A stretch of 64,000 nucleotides of DNA from Pseudomonadota bacterium (GTDB lineage Bacteria; Pseudomonadota; Alphaproteobacteria; Dongiales; Dongiaceae), in assembly GCA_016183985.1 (NCBI GenBank), contig JACPDN010000013.1, positions 62,001-126,000 of the forward strand, written 5' to 3'. Every line of letters begins with the position of its first letter. Position 1 is the stretch's first letter. The notes beneath the pieces were generated by a model. That model saw only the letters and a list, made by a program, of their open reading frames with translations, ran no database searches and was not told the origin of the DNA. Shown in pieces: positions 33,565-42,221 of the stretch. Position numbers and translations under genes: made by a program.

Positions 33565-36054
33565 ATGCTCAAGACATTCCACAATTTGCGCATCGGCAAA
33601 CGCATCTTCATTGCCCTCCTGATTCCGATGCTTGGCCTGCTGGCTGTTTCTCTCCTCGCCGTCGCCGATAAATACCGGCTGTGGTCCGAGATGCGGCAGC
33701 TGCAATCCATGGCCGAACTGGCGCCGGAGATCAGCGCCTTGGCGCATGAGCTGCAGCGCGAGCGTGGCGCCACCGCCATCTATCTGGGCAGCAAGGGGAC
33801 ATTGTACAAAGCCGAACTCGCCGATCAGCGCCAGGCGACCGATGCGCAGATCTCCACGCTGCAATCAGGCCTTGGGGCGGATGAAATACGGATACTCGGC
33901 GCGGTGGCAGGGCCAGCCGGAGATGCGATCGAAGCGCTCGCCAAGCTGCCGGAGACGCGCCAGTCGGCGGACGCGCTGGGGATCGGCGTTGCCGACATGG
34001 CCGGTTATTACACGCCGATCATTCGTCAGCTTATCGCCAGTGTCGAAAAAATGGCGCCGCTCAGCCAAAACGCGGACATGACGCGCGCCATCCTTGCCTA
34101 TGCCGCCTTCCTCCAGGGCAAGGAGCGGATGGGCGTCGAACGCGCCATGGGCGGTGCCGGCTTCGGTGCCGGCAAGTTCGATGGCGAACTCTACCGCAAA
34201 TTCGTCGGTCTGATGGCGGAGCAATCCGCCTATTTCGATCGGTTCAATTCGATGGGTGAGGAGCGACTGACCGGGGCCCTTGCCGAACTGGCCGGCGTGC
34301 CGGCATCGGTTGAGGTCGACCGGTTGCGCAGCGTCGCCCTCTCCAGCCTCCAGTCGGGCGATACCCAGGGGATCAAAGCCGGCGACTGGTTTGTCGCTGT
34401 CACCAGCAAAATCGACGCGTATGAGAAGGTCGAAGCCGATATCGCCGCCGATCTCGTCGGCCGTGCGCAAGCGTTGGGCAATGTGGCCCGCAACGTCCTG
34501 CTTTACGTGCTGGCCGCTGCCAGTCTGCTGCTCGCCGTTACCGTCCTTCTCGGCATGTCGATCGCGCGCGGCATCACGCGACCGATCGCGCGGATGACGT
34601 CGGTCATGACGCAGCTTGCCGCCGGCGACCATTCCGCGACCGTTGAGGGGCTTGGTCGCGGCGATGAAGTGGGTGACATGGCCAAGTCTGTCGAGGTGTT
34701 CCGCGAAAGCATGATCCGGGCCGATCAATTGGCGGAGGAACAGAACGTGGCGCAGCGCGAGCGGGACAGCCGGCAGGCCAAAGTGAATTCCTATATCGGC
34801 CAGTTTGAACTGACCATCCGCAGCGTTCTCGATGGTCTCAGCCATGCTGAAGAGGTGATGGGCACCACCGCCGTGGGCGTGGACAAGGGTGCCGCCGACA
34901 CGCGCAATGAATCGGCCTCCGTCGCTGCAGCCGCCGAAGAATCGAGCACCAATATTCAATCTGTCGCAAGCGCCACGGAAGAACTCGCTGCCTCGATCGA
35001 CGAGATCAGTCGGCAGATCAACCAGTCGGCGGAGCTGACCAACACCGCCGCCGGCATCGCCGACAGCACGGGGCAGAAGATGACGGACCTGGTCGGTACC
35101 GTGGGCAAGATCGGCGATATCGTTCGCCTGATCACCGACATTGCCGAGCAAACAAATCTGCTGGCTCTCAACGCGACGATCGAGGCTGCCCGTGCGGGTG
35201 AAGCCGGCCGTGGTTTTGCGGTCGTCGCCAATGAAGTGAAATCGCTCGCCAATCAAACCGCCAAGGCGACCGAGGATATCGGCCGCCAGATCAATGAGGT
35301 CCAGGCCGCGACTGGGGATACGGCGCAGTCAATTCATCAGATCATGGAATCGGTTAAGCAGATCAACGAGGTCTCTTCCTCCATCTCGGCAGCGGTCGAA
35401 GAGCAGGGCGCCGCCACGGCCGAGATCGCGCGCAATGTCGAACAGGCCTCGGTCGGCAGCGCCATGGTGACGACCAGCATCCACCGCGTTCTCTCCTCCG
35501 CCGAAAGATCCGCCGGCCTTGCCGCAGATATTTCGGTTTCCTCGGGCGATCTCTCGACGCAGACCGCCACGCTGAAACAAAATGTCGCCAGTTTCCTCGA
35601 TAAGGTGCGCAAAGCCGACGGTGGCGATGCGGGCGACCTGGTCGAATGGAACGACAGCCTGACCATCGGTCAGAAGGAGATTGACGACGAACATGGTCAG
35701 ATCGTGGCGACCATCAACGATCTGCACCGCGTCATTTCATCCGGTGCCGGTGCTGCCCGGGTCGAGGCCAGCTTCCGGCGGATGATGGAATACACGCATA
35801 CCCATTTCTCGCACGAGGAAGCGCTGATGGATGCGCGGCATTTTCCCGAATTGGCGGAACACAAGCGCGCCCATGACAACTTCGTGCGCCGCCTCAATCA
35901 GCTACATGATCGCTTCCAACAGGGCCATCGGGCAGCCGGGACGGACCTGCTCAATCTGCTCAGCAGCTGGTGGATGACGCATATTTCTACCGCGGACACC
36001 CAGCTCGCGCAGTTCTTACGCGGTGCGACAGCCCGGGCGGCTAGCGCCAGATAG
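33565..36054 (+). CDS. Methyl-accepting chemotaxis protein with NIT sensor and C-terminal hemerythrin domain
   Basis: 829 residues from ATG 33565 (GGAG 8 bases upstream). Order: TM1 (about 13-34), a helical NIT-type periplasmic sensor (about 45-300), TM2 (about 310-333), HAMP, receptor signalling domain with tip [20 protein letters not shown] near residue 530, then a hemerythrin domain from about 695 ([54 protein letters not shown]). NIT domains bind nitrate/nitrite in some proteins; hemerythrin binds O2, as in the DcrH receptor. Likely couples respiratory conditions to motility. The genes immediately adjacent do not include other che genes. Confidence 0.92.
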   Translation: MLKTFHNLRIGKRIFIALLIPMLGLLAVSLLAVADKYRLWSEMRQLQSMAELAPEISALAHELQRERGATAIYLGSKGTLYKAELADQRQATDAQISTLQSGLGADEIRILGAVAGPAGDAIEALAKLPETRQSADALGIGVADMAGYYTPIIRQLIASVEKMAPLSQNADMTRAILAYAAFLQGKERMGVERAMGGAGFGAGKFDGELYRKFVGLMAEQSAYFDRFNSMGEERLTGALAELAGVPASVEVDRLRSVALSSLQSGDTQGIKAGDWFVAVTSKIDAYEKVEADIAADLVGRAQALGNVARNVLLYVLAAASLLLAVTVLLGMSIARGITRPIARMTSVMTQLAAGDHSATVEGLGRGDEVGDMAKSVEVFRESMIRADQLAEEQNVAQRERDSRQAKVNSYIGQFELTIRSVLDGLSHAEEVMGTTAVGVDKGAADTRNESASVAAAAEESSTNIQSVASATEELAASIDEISRQINQSAELTNTAAGIADSTGQKMTDLVGTVGKIGDIVRLITDIAEQTNLLALNATIEAARAGEAGRGFAVVANEVKSLANQTAKATEDIGRQINEVQAATGDTAQSIHQIMESVKQINEVSSSISAAVEEQGAATAEIARNVEQASVGSAMVTTSIHRVLSSAERSAGLAADISVSSGDLSTQTATLKQNVASFLDKVRKADGGDAGDLVEWNDSLTIGQKEIDDEHGQIVATINDLHRVISSGAGAARVEASFRRMMEYTHTHFSHEEALMDARHFPELAEHKRAHDNFVRRLNQLHDRFQQGHRAAGTDLLNLLSSWWMTHISTADTQLAQFLRGATARAASAR

Positions 36055-36069
36055 AATCGTTTATTGCGA

Positions 36070-36738
36070 TTATTTTCCTGCACGCGCCTTGGCGCTGGCT
36101 TCCGGAATCGCGGTGTCGAGATAGGTGTTGCAGAGGCCGGTCAGCTGATCGAGATGCTCGGTGAAGAAATGCGAGGCACCCGGCACGATCTGGAAGTCGA
36201 TCTTGATGCCGCGCTGATGGCTGAGCTTGGTCACAAGCTTCTGCACCGATTCCTGCGGCACTACCGAATCCTGGTCGCCCTGGATGACGAGGCCGGAGGA
36301 GGGACAGGGGGCGAGGAAGGAAAAGTCATAGATGTTGGCGGGCGGCGCCACCGAGATGAATCCGGAGATTTCGGGTCGGCGCATCAGCAACTGCATGCCG
36401 ATCCAGGCGCCGAAGGAGAAGCCGGCGATCCAGCATTGTGGGGCGTTGGGGTTCCAGGTCTGCAGCCAGTCGAGGGCCGCCGCGGCGTCCGAAAGCTCGC
36501 CTTCACCCCGGTCGAACTTGCCCTGGGAGCGGCCGACACCGCGGAAATTGAAGCGCAGGACCGAAAATCCCCGCTGCTGGAAGGTCTGGTACAGGCTGTA
36601 GACGACCTTGTTGTTCATCGTCCCGCCATGCTGCGGGTGCGGATGTAACATCAGCGCTATAGGGGAATTAGGGGTACTCGCCTGCTGATAGCGGCCCTCA
36701 AGCCGGCCTTCCGGCCCGTTCATAATGATTTCAGGCAT
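36070..36738 (-). CDS. Alpha/beta hydrolase, conserved 220-residue alphaproteobacterial type
   Basis: 222 residues. Nucleophile elbow GFSFG within WIAGFSFGAWIGMQLL, oxyanion segment ALMLHPHPQHGGTMNN, Asp in IQGDQDSVVP and catalytic His in PGASHFFTEHLD complete a Ser-Asp-His triad. NFRGVGRSQG is also typical. The family is widespread but its substrate is unknown. Divergent from cysE, sharing a 202-base control region. Confidence 0.88.
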   Translation of the reverse strand: MPEIIMNGPEGRLEGRYQQASTPNSPIALMLHPHPQHGGTMNNKVVYSLYQTFQQRGFSVLRFNFRGVGRSQGKFDRGEGELSDAAAALDWLQTWNPNAPQCWIAGFSFGAWIGMQLLMRRPEISGFISVAPPANIYDFSFLAPCPSSGLVIQGDQDSVVPQESVQKLVTKLSHQRGIKIDFQIVPGASHFFTEHLDQLTGLCNTYLDTAIPEASAKARAGK

Positions 36739-36859
36739 CTTCTGTCCAATAAGCGCTATATGTCAGCAGGTTACGGGTTGGCAGGCAAGGCTCGCGAGAA
36801 GCCTTAGTTGACATAAGTATATGGAAAACAACCGGCCAAACCCTTTTGTCAGACGATCA

Positions 36860-36892
36860 ATACTTGATCGGCGTAGTCAGGCATATTATATC
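36860..36892 (+). promoter_or_regulatory. cysE-isc promoter with overlapping IscR type-1-like site
   Basis: A sigma70-like promoter has -35 TTGATC (36864-36869), 17-base spacer and -10 TATATC (36887-36892). Overlapping the -35 is a 25-base element (36860-36884) beginning ATACTTGA and ending AGTCAGGCAT. It matches 19 of 25 positions of the E. coli IscR type-1 consensus (ATASYYGACTRWWWYAGTCRRSTAT), with mismatches mostly at the centre. Since iscR is the second gene, this implies autorepression by [2Fe-2S]-IscR. Function is inferred from sequence only. Confidence 0.6.
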
Positions 36893-36940
36893 ACCTGCGA
36901 ACGGTGACCTCCGTCATCTTCCGGGCCCATAGTTGAGTTC

Positions 36941-37759
36941 ATGGATCAGCTATTGGCCGAAACCGACGGCGCGCTAATAAACACGATGGCGATGATGTTT
37001 TTCAAGAACATTGCGGTTGAGCTCGACGCAATCAAGGCCCGGGATCCGGCTGCCCGGTCCCGCCTGATGGTGGCGCTCACCTATCCGTGTTTCCATGCCA
37101 TCCTGCTGCATCGGGTCGCCCGGCCGGTCTATCTGGCCGGTTTTCCGACCCTTGCCAGAATAATTTCCCAATTCTCCCGCTTCATCACGGGTATCGAGAT
37201 TCACCCCGGCGCCCAGATCGGCAAACGCTTCTTCATCGACCACGGCATGGGTGTCGTGATCGGCGAGACGGCGATCGTCGGCGACGATGTGACGCTCTAT
37301 CACGATGTGACCCTGGGCGGTATTTCGCCGGCCATCAATTCCGCGGCCCAGGTCAATGTGAAGCGCCACCCGACCCTCGAAGACGGCGTCATCATCGGTG
37401 CCGGCGCCCAGGTGCTGGGTGACATCATCGTCGGCAAGGGCGCCCGCGTCGGCGGCAATGCCGTTGTCATCAAATCGGTCCCGGCCAATTCGGTGGCGGT
37501 CGGCGTGCCGGCGCGCATCGTCATGCCCAAGGAATGTGGCAACGAGTTCGCGGCCTATGGCCTGCCGACCCAGGATCTGCCCGATCCGGTGGCGCGCGCG
37601 ATCGAAGGCCTGCTCGACCAAATCTCGCGCCTGCAATCGCGCATCGATGCGCTGGAAAGTGATCACCAGGGATTTGCTGCCGGCACCGCCGGTCAGCCGA
37701 CGGATGGTAACGGTCACGAAGCGGCGGGCGGCGATGTGCGCCGCTTCGGCCGAAACTGA
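36941..37759 (+). CDS. cysE: Serine O-acetyltransferase
   Basis: 272 residues. Makes O-acetylserine, the direct precursor of cysteine. N-terminal helical domain (VELDAIKARDPAARSRLMVALTYPCFHAILLHRVARPVY), then a left-handed beta-helix of hexapeptide repeats with GIEIHPGAQIGKRFFIDHGMGVVIGETAIVGDDVTLYHDVTLGG, catalytic His residues in IDHG and LYHDV. The compact N-domain is EpsC-like. The C-terminal 70 residues are a variable tail. Placed just before iscR and the desulfurases, so cysteine supply is linked to sulfur donation. Confidence 0.92.
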   Translation: MDQLLAETDGALINTMAMMFFKNIAVELDAIKARDPAARSRLMVALTYPCFHAILLHRVARPVYLAGFPTLARIISQFSRFITGIEIHPGAQIGKRFFIDHGMGVVIGETAIVGDDVTLYHDVTLGGISPAINSAAQVNVKRHPTLEDGVIIGAGAQVLGDIIVGKGARVGGNAVVIKSVPANSVAVGVPARIVMPKECGNEFAAYGLPTQDLPDPVARAIEGLLDQISRLQSRIDALESDHQGFAAGTAGQPTDGNGHEAAGGDVRRFGRN

Positions 37760-37780
37760 TAAAGCTTTAGGAGACGTGTC

Positions 37781-38278
37781 ATGAGATTGAGCACCAAGGG
37801 CCGCTACGCCGTCATGGCGCTTGTCGACCTTGCGACCAACAGCCAGGGCCGGCCCGTGTCGTTGGCCGACATCTCCGGCCGGCAGGAGATTTCGCTCTCC
37901 TATCTCGAGCAGCTTTTCGCCAAGCTCCGTCGCGCCGGTCTGGTGAAGTCGGTGCGTGGTCCGGGCGGCGGCTATCTGCTGGCCCGTTCGGCCGACGACA
38001 CCCGCATCGCCGACGCGATCCTCGCTGTCGATGAGCCGATCCGTGCCACGCGTTGTAAGCCGAACACGGCGACCGGCTGTCATTCTGACAAATCGCGCTG
38101 CTTGACCCACGATCTTTGGGAGGAGCTGTCGCGTCAGATCCATCTGTTCCTGAGTTCGGTTTCCTTGGCCGATGTCGTCGAGCGGCGTGTGCTCGGCACC
38201 GCGCATAAGGTCGAGGGGGCCGTCGCCACAAATGGTGCGGCGCTACCGGCCGAATCCTCGGCGGCAGCTGCGGAGTAG
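37781..38278 (+). CDS. iscR: Rrf2-family [2Fe-2S] regulator IscR
   Basis: 165 residues. Winged helix at the N-terminus (MRLSTKGRYAVMALVDLA, ISLSYLEQLFAKLRRAGLVKSVRGPGGGYLLAR). The cluster ligands are present: C92, C100, C107 and H110 in RCLTH, with slightly longer loops than E. coli (C92, C98, C104, H107). Represses isc when holding a cluster. AGGAGA precedes the ATG. A matching operator is at 36860-36884. The C-terminus is Ala-rich and variable. Confidence 0.92.
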   Translation: MRLSTKGRYAVMALVDLATNSQGRPVSLADISGRQEISLSYLEQLFAKLRRAGLVKSVRGPGGGYLLARSADDTRIADAILAVDEPIRATRCKPNTATGCHSDKSRCLTHDLWEELSRQIHLFLSSVSLADVVERRVLGTAHKVEGAVATNGAALPAESSAAAAE

Positions 38279-38290
38279 ACAGGCATCACC

Positions 38291-39436
38291 ATGACCCGCG
38301 GCATCTACATGGACTGGAATGCGACCGCTCCGCTGCGCTCCTCTGCGCTGGCGGCGATGTCGGCCGCGTTGCAGGAGGTCGGCAATCCGTCCTCCGTCCA
38401 TGCCTTTGGTCGCCGCGCCCGCGCCTGGGTCGATCATGCCCGCGATGCGGTGGCAAATCTCGTCAATGCGCGTTCGCCGCTGGTGACCTTCACCTCCGGC
38501 GGGACAGAGGCCAATAACCTGGCGCTCCATGCACGCCAGGGCCGCCCGCTTATCGTCAGCGCTATCGAGCATGAATCCGTGTTGCGTCCGGCACGCCTTG
38601 CCGGTGCGCAGATCGCGCGGGTGAGCCGCAATGGCGAGATCGATGTGGCGCATCTTGCCTATCTCATCGACAAGGCCGAGCGGCCGGCTTTCGTTTCGGT
38701 GATGCTCGCCAATAACGAGACTGGCGTCATTCAGCCGGTGGCCGAGATCGCACGTGTTGCGAAGTCGAAGGGCGCGCTGGTGCATTGCGATGCCATACAG
38801 GCGGCGGGCCGTGTGGCCGTCGATATCAACGAACTCGGCGTCGATTACCTGACGCTCTCCGCCCACAAGATCGGCGGACCGCAGGGTGTCGGCGCGCTGA
38901 TCCTCGGCGGTGATCTGCCGGTCGAGCCCTTCGTGCAGGGTGGTGGGCAGGAACGCAATCGTCGCGGTGGCACCGAGAATGTTGCAGCCATCGCCGGCTT
39001 CGGCGCGGCGGCGGAAGAAGCGGCAACGCTTGCCGATGCGGATCGGATCGCAGCCTTGCGCGATCATCTGGAGGAACGGGTCGCGGGCTTCGGGCTGCCG
39101 GTGACGATTTTCGGCCGCGCAGCACGGCGCCTGCCCAACACGACCTGCTTTGCCAGCGGCACCAAGACGGCGGAAACGCTTGTCATGGCGATGGATTTGG
39201 CCGGTATCGCCATCTCGGCGGGCTCGGCCTGTTCGTCGGGCAAGGTGCGGCCCAGCCATGTCATCTCGGCTATGGGCTTCGATGCTGCGACATCGGGCTC
39301 GGCCATTCGGGTGAGCTTGGGCTGGCAGAATGGCCTGGAAGACATAAATCAGTTTGTAGCGGCCTGGACGCGCGTGCAGCGCGGGAATGCTGCTCGTAGT
39401 AGCGACGCTGCGGATGCGCGCATCTCGGCAGCTTGA
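38291..39436 (+). CDS. Cysteine desulfurase, first of two in the isc operon (NifS/IscS-like)
   Basis: 381 residues of class V PLP fold: YMDWNATAPLRSSALAAM, TSGGTEANNLALHA, VSAIEHESVLRPA, NNETGVIQPVAEIA, CDAIQAAGRVAVD, PLP lysine in LSAHKIGGPQGVGAL, and a mobile-loop Cys in AGSACSSGKVRPSHV. It is less like IscS than its neighbour (WNATAP rather than YQATTP) and has a shorter C-terminus. Both desulfurases keep catalytic Lys and Cys, so both could be active, perhaps serving different acceptors such as MnmA or IscU. Confidence 0.9.
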   Translation: MTRGIYMDWNATAPLRSSALAAMSAALQEVGNPSSVHAFGRRARAWVDHARDAVANLVNARSPLVTFTSGGTEANNLALHARQGRPLIVSAIEHESVLRPARLAGAQIARVSRNGEIDVAHLAYLIDKAERPAFVSVMLANNETGVIQPVAEIARVAKSKGALVHCDAIQAAGRVAVDINELGVDYLTLSAHKIGGPQGVGALILGGDLPVEPFVQGGGQERNRRGGTENVAAIAGFGAAAEEAATLADADRIAALRDHLEERVAGFGLPVTIFGRAARRLPNTTCFASGTKTAETLVMAMDLAGIAISAGSACSSGKVRPSHVISAMGFDAATSGSAIRVSLGWQNGLEDINQFVAAWTRVQRGNAARSSDAADARISAA

Positions 39437-39461
39437 GTGAATGGAAGGGTGAGTAGGTAAG

Positions 39462-40733
39462 ATGAATATCGCGAACCAGAACATAAAGTCGGCGAACCAG
39501 GACAATGCGGGCGTGAATCTCCCGAAGATGCCGATCTATCTGGATTACCAGGCGACGACGCCCTGCGATCCGCGCGTGGTCGAGGCGATGCTGCCTTACT
39601 TCACCGAGCATTTCGGCAACCCGCATTCCAGGAATCACAAATACGGCTGGGATGCCGAGGCCGCCGTCGAAAAGGCGCGGGCCCAGATCGCCAGCATCAT
39701 CAAGGCCGATGAGAAGGAAATCATCTTCACCTCGGGCGCCACGGAATCGAACAACCTCGCCATCAAGGGTGTGGCGCATTTCTACAAGGACAAGAAGAAC
39801 CACATCATCACCACGAATACCGAGCACAAGTGCGTGCTGGATTCCTGCCGTCATCTCGAGCTCGAAGGTTTCAAGATCACCTATCTGCCGGTGCAGCAGA
39901 ACGGCCTGATCAATCTCGACGAACTCAAGGCCGCCATCACGCCGCAGACCATGCTGGTCTCAATCATGGCCGTGAACAACGAGATCGGTGTCATCCAGCC
40001 GCTCGCTGAAATCGGCAAGATCTGTCGCGAGAAGGGTGTGTTCTTCCACACAGATGCCGCGCAGGCCGTGGGCAAGATCCCGCTTGATGTCGACGCGATG
40101 AAGATCGATATGCTCTCGATCTCCGGCCACAAGATTTACGGGCCGAAGGGCATCGGTGCGCTCTATATCCGCCGCAAGCCGCGTGTGCGCTTGGAGGCGT
40201 TGATCCATGGCGGTGGCCAGGAGCGTGGTTTCCGTTCCGGCACGCTGCCAACCCCGCTTTGCGTAGGGTTGGGCGAAGCCTGCGCCATTGCCGAGAAGGA
40301 AATGGGCGCCGAGGCCGATCGCCTGAAGAAGCTGCAGCAACGCTTCCTCGACGGCGTTCGCGCCAAGCTTGATGAGGTCTATCTCAACGGCGATGCCGAA
40401 CACCGCATCCCGGGCAACCTCAACCTTTCCTTTGCCCATGTCGAGGGCGAGGGCCTGATGATGGGGATCAAGGATCTCTGCGTTTCGTCGGGTTCTGCCT
40501 GCACCTCGGCTTCGCTGGAGCCCTCCTATGTGCTCCGCGCACTGGGTGTCGAAATCGAGATGGCGCATACTTCGCTCAGGATCGGCATCGGCCGATTCAC
40601 GACGGAGCAGGAAGTTGACTATGCCGTCGAACATATCGTTCAGGCGGTGCAGCGTTTGCGTGAGATGAGCCCGTTGTGGGAAATGGCGCAAGCGGGCATC
40701 GATATCAAATCGATCCAGTGGGCCGAACACTAA
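39462..40733 (+). CDS. iscS: Cysteine desulfurase IscS
   Basis: 423 residues. Typical Isc[84 protein letters not shown] lysine in [16 protein letters not shown], persulfide Cys in [17 protein letters not shown] and the C-terminal [21 protein letters not shown] that docks IscU. Donates sulfur to IscU and to tRNA thiolation. A roughly 20-residue N-terminal extension precedes the conserved start. Followed 37 bases later by iscU. Confidence 0.95.
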   Translation: MNIANQNIKSANQDNAGVNLPKMPIYLDYQATTPCDPRVVEAMLPYFTEHFGNPHSRNHKYGWDAEAAVEKARAQIASIIKADEKEIIFTSGATESNNLAIKGVAHFYKDKKNHIITTNTEHKCVLDSCRHLELEGFKITYLPVQQNGLINLDELKAAITPQTMLVSIMAVNNEIGVIQPLAEIGKICREKGVFFHTDAAQAVGKIPLDVDAMKIDMLSISGHKIYGPKGIGALYIRRKPRVRLEALIHGGGQERGFRSGTLPTPLCVGLGEACAIAEKEMGAEADRLKKLQQRFLDGVRAKLDEVYLNGDAEHRIPGNLNLSFAHVEGEGLMMGIKDLCVSSGSACTSASLEPSYVLRALGVEIEMAHTSLRIGIGRFTTEQEVDYAVEHIVQAVQRLREMSPLWEMAQAGIDIKSIQWAEH

Positions 40734-40770
40734 TCAGTCGGGCACTGCGAAGAGTTCAAAGGAGCACATC

Positions 40771-41169
40771 ATGTACAGCGATAAAGTCGTCGATCACTAC
40801 GAGAACCCCCGCAATGTCGGCGGTTTTGCGAAGGAAGAAGCGGGCATCGGCACGGGCCTCGTTGGCGCACCGGCTTGCGGCGACGTCATGAAGCTGCAGA
40901 TCAAAGTCGGTGCCGACGGTCGCATCGAGGATGCGAAATTCAAGACCTTCGGCTGCGGCTCGGCCATCGCCTCGTCCTCGCTCGCCACCGAATGGGTGAA
41001 GGGCAAGACGCTTGACGAAGCGGCGAGCATCAAGAATACCGAGATCGCTCAGCATCTCGCTCTGCCGCCGGTGAAGATCCATTGCTCGGTCCTTGCCGAG
41101 GATGCGATCAAGGCCGCGATCAAGGACTACCGCGAGAAGTCGGGCGCTGGTGAGAAGGCTGCAGAATGA
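40771..41169 (+). CDS. iscU: Iron-sulfur cluster scaffold IscU
   Basis: 132 residues. The three cluster cysteines C36 (APACGDV), C62 (FGCGSAIAS) and C105 (KIHCSVLAEDA) are present with the accompanying Asp38 and His104. The HscA-recognition motif is LPPVK (98-102). Strong ribosome site AAAGGAG. Builds [2Fe-2S] clusters on sulfur from IscS. ATGA overlap with iscA. Confidence 0.97.
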   Translation: MYSDKVVDHYENPRNVGGFAKEEAGIGTGLVGAPACGDVMKLQIKVGADGRIEDAKFKTFGCGSAIASSSLATEWVKGKTLDEAASIKNTEIAQHLALPPVKIHCSVLAEDAIKAAIKDYREKSGAGEKAAE

Positions 41170-41567
41170 CCGAAGTCACCACTGCAACGCCGGCAGCGAC
41201 GCCGGTAGCATCGGGGGCCAAGCCGCGACGTCCGAAACCGGCCGCCATGACCGTGACGCCGGCTGCGGCCGCACGTGTACAGGAGCTGCTCGCCAAGCGC
41301 GGTAAGCCGTCGGTTGGCATCCGCATCGGCGTGCGCTCGAAAGGTTGCTCGGGTCTCTCTTATACGATCGAATATGCCGACGAACGTGGCCCGGCCGATG
41401 AGTCGGTCGAGCAGGAGGGTGTCACCATCCTGATCGACCCCAAGGCCTCGCTGTTCATCTTCGGCACGGAGATGGATTTCGTAGAAGAGAAGCTGCAATC
41501 CGGTTTTGTCTTCCGCAATCCGAACGAGAAGGGACGCTGCGGCTGCGGCGAATCCTTCCACGTCTGA
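41166..41567 (+). CDS. iscA: A-type iron-sulfur carrier IscA
   Basis: 133 residues: an Ala/Pro-rich 30-residue N-terminal extension, then the A-type carrier fold MTVTPAAAARVQELLAKRG, with cysteines in SKGCSGLSY and the C-terminal GRCGCGESFHV, and NPNEKGRC before it. Delivers clusters to apoproteins. The N-terminal extension is longer than E. coli IscA. Start overlaps iscU stop (ATGA). Confidence 0.94.
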   Translation: MTEVTTATPAATPVASGAKPRRPKPAAMTVTPAAAARVQELLAKRGKPSVGIRIGVRSKGCSGLSYTIEYADERGPADESVEQEGVTILIDPKASLFIFGTEMDFVEEKLQSGFVFRNPNEKGRCGCGESFHV

Positions 41568-41576
41568 GCGAACACT

Positions 41577-42221
41577 ATGTCTGTGGTCCAGAACATCGGC
41601 GGGACCGGAACGCCGGGCGGTGCTGAATTCGTGCCATGCTGGTCCTGCAAGGGACCGGTAGCGAGCCGCGCGCTCTTTTGCCATACCTGCGGCGCCATCC
41701 AGGCGCCCGGTTCCACGGATCACTTCACGCGTCTGGGGATCGAACGCAGCTTCGACGTCGATGATGACAAGCTGGAAAAGCAGTATCTCGGCTTCCAGCG
41801 CGTCCTGCATCCCGACCGCTTCGCCGGCAAGCCGGCCAAGGAACGCGCCATGGCCGAGGCACAGGCGGTGGCCCTCAACGAGGCTTATGCGACGCTGGAC
41901 GACCCGCTGAAGCGCGCCACCTATCTGCTGCGCTTGAAGGGCGTCCTTTCGGAAGCTGCCGCCGACAAGACGGTCAACGATCCGGCGCTGCTCATGGAGG
42001 CGATGGAAAAGCGCGAGGCGCTGGCCGAAGCGGAAAGCGCCGACGCCATCGAAAAGCTCACCGTCGAGGCGGCGGGTGATGCGATCCAATTGCTGAGCGA
42101 CATCTCGAAAGCATTTGCCAGCGACGATCTGACAGCTGCCAATCGCGCGACGCTTCGCCTCAAATATCTGCGCAAATTCCTGGAGGAAGCGCGCCTTCGC
42201 CGCGCCGCGTTGGAAGACTGA
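41577..42221 (+). CDS. hscB: Fe-S co-chaperone HscB with N-terminal CxxC/CxxC zinc module
   Basis: 214 residues. Residues 18-39 hold C21, C24, C35 and C38 in CWSCKGP...FCHTCG, followed by IQAP, very like the zinc-binding start of mitochondrial HSCB/HSC20 and absent in E. coli HscB. The J domain follows ([14 protein letters not shown] at 78-80 in [28 protein letters not shown]), then the C-terminal three-helix IscU-binding domain. Stimulates HscA ATPase and brings it IscU. TGATG overlap with hscA. Confidence 0.94.
   Translation: MSVVQNIGGTGTPGGAEFVPCWSCKGPVASRALFCHTCGAIQAPGSTDHFTRLGIERSFDVDDDKLEKQYLGFQRVLHPDRFAGKPAKERAMAEAQAVALNEAYATLDDPLKRATYLLRLKGVLSEAAADKTVNDPALLMEAMEKREALAEAESADAIEKLTVEAAGDAIQLLSDISKAFASDDLTAANRATLRLKYLRKFLEEARLRRAALED

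Noticed and set aside
36055-36076. Terminator after the hemerythrin-tipped chemoreceptor gene
   Set aside because: AATCG-TTTATTG-CGATT followed by ATTTT exists, but the 5-bp AT-rich stem is too weak to call.
36808-36813. TTGACA as a -35 element of cysE
   Set aside because: No -10 at 16-18 bases; the TTGATC/TATATC pair at 36864-36892 is better placed.
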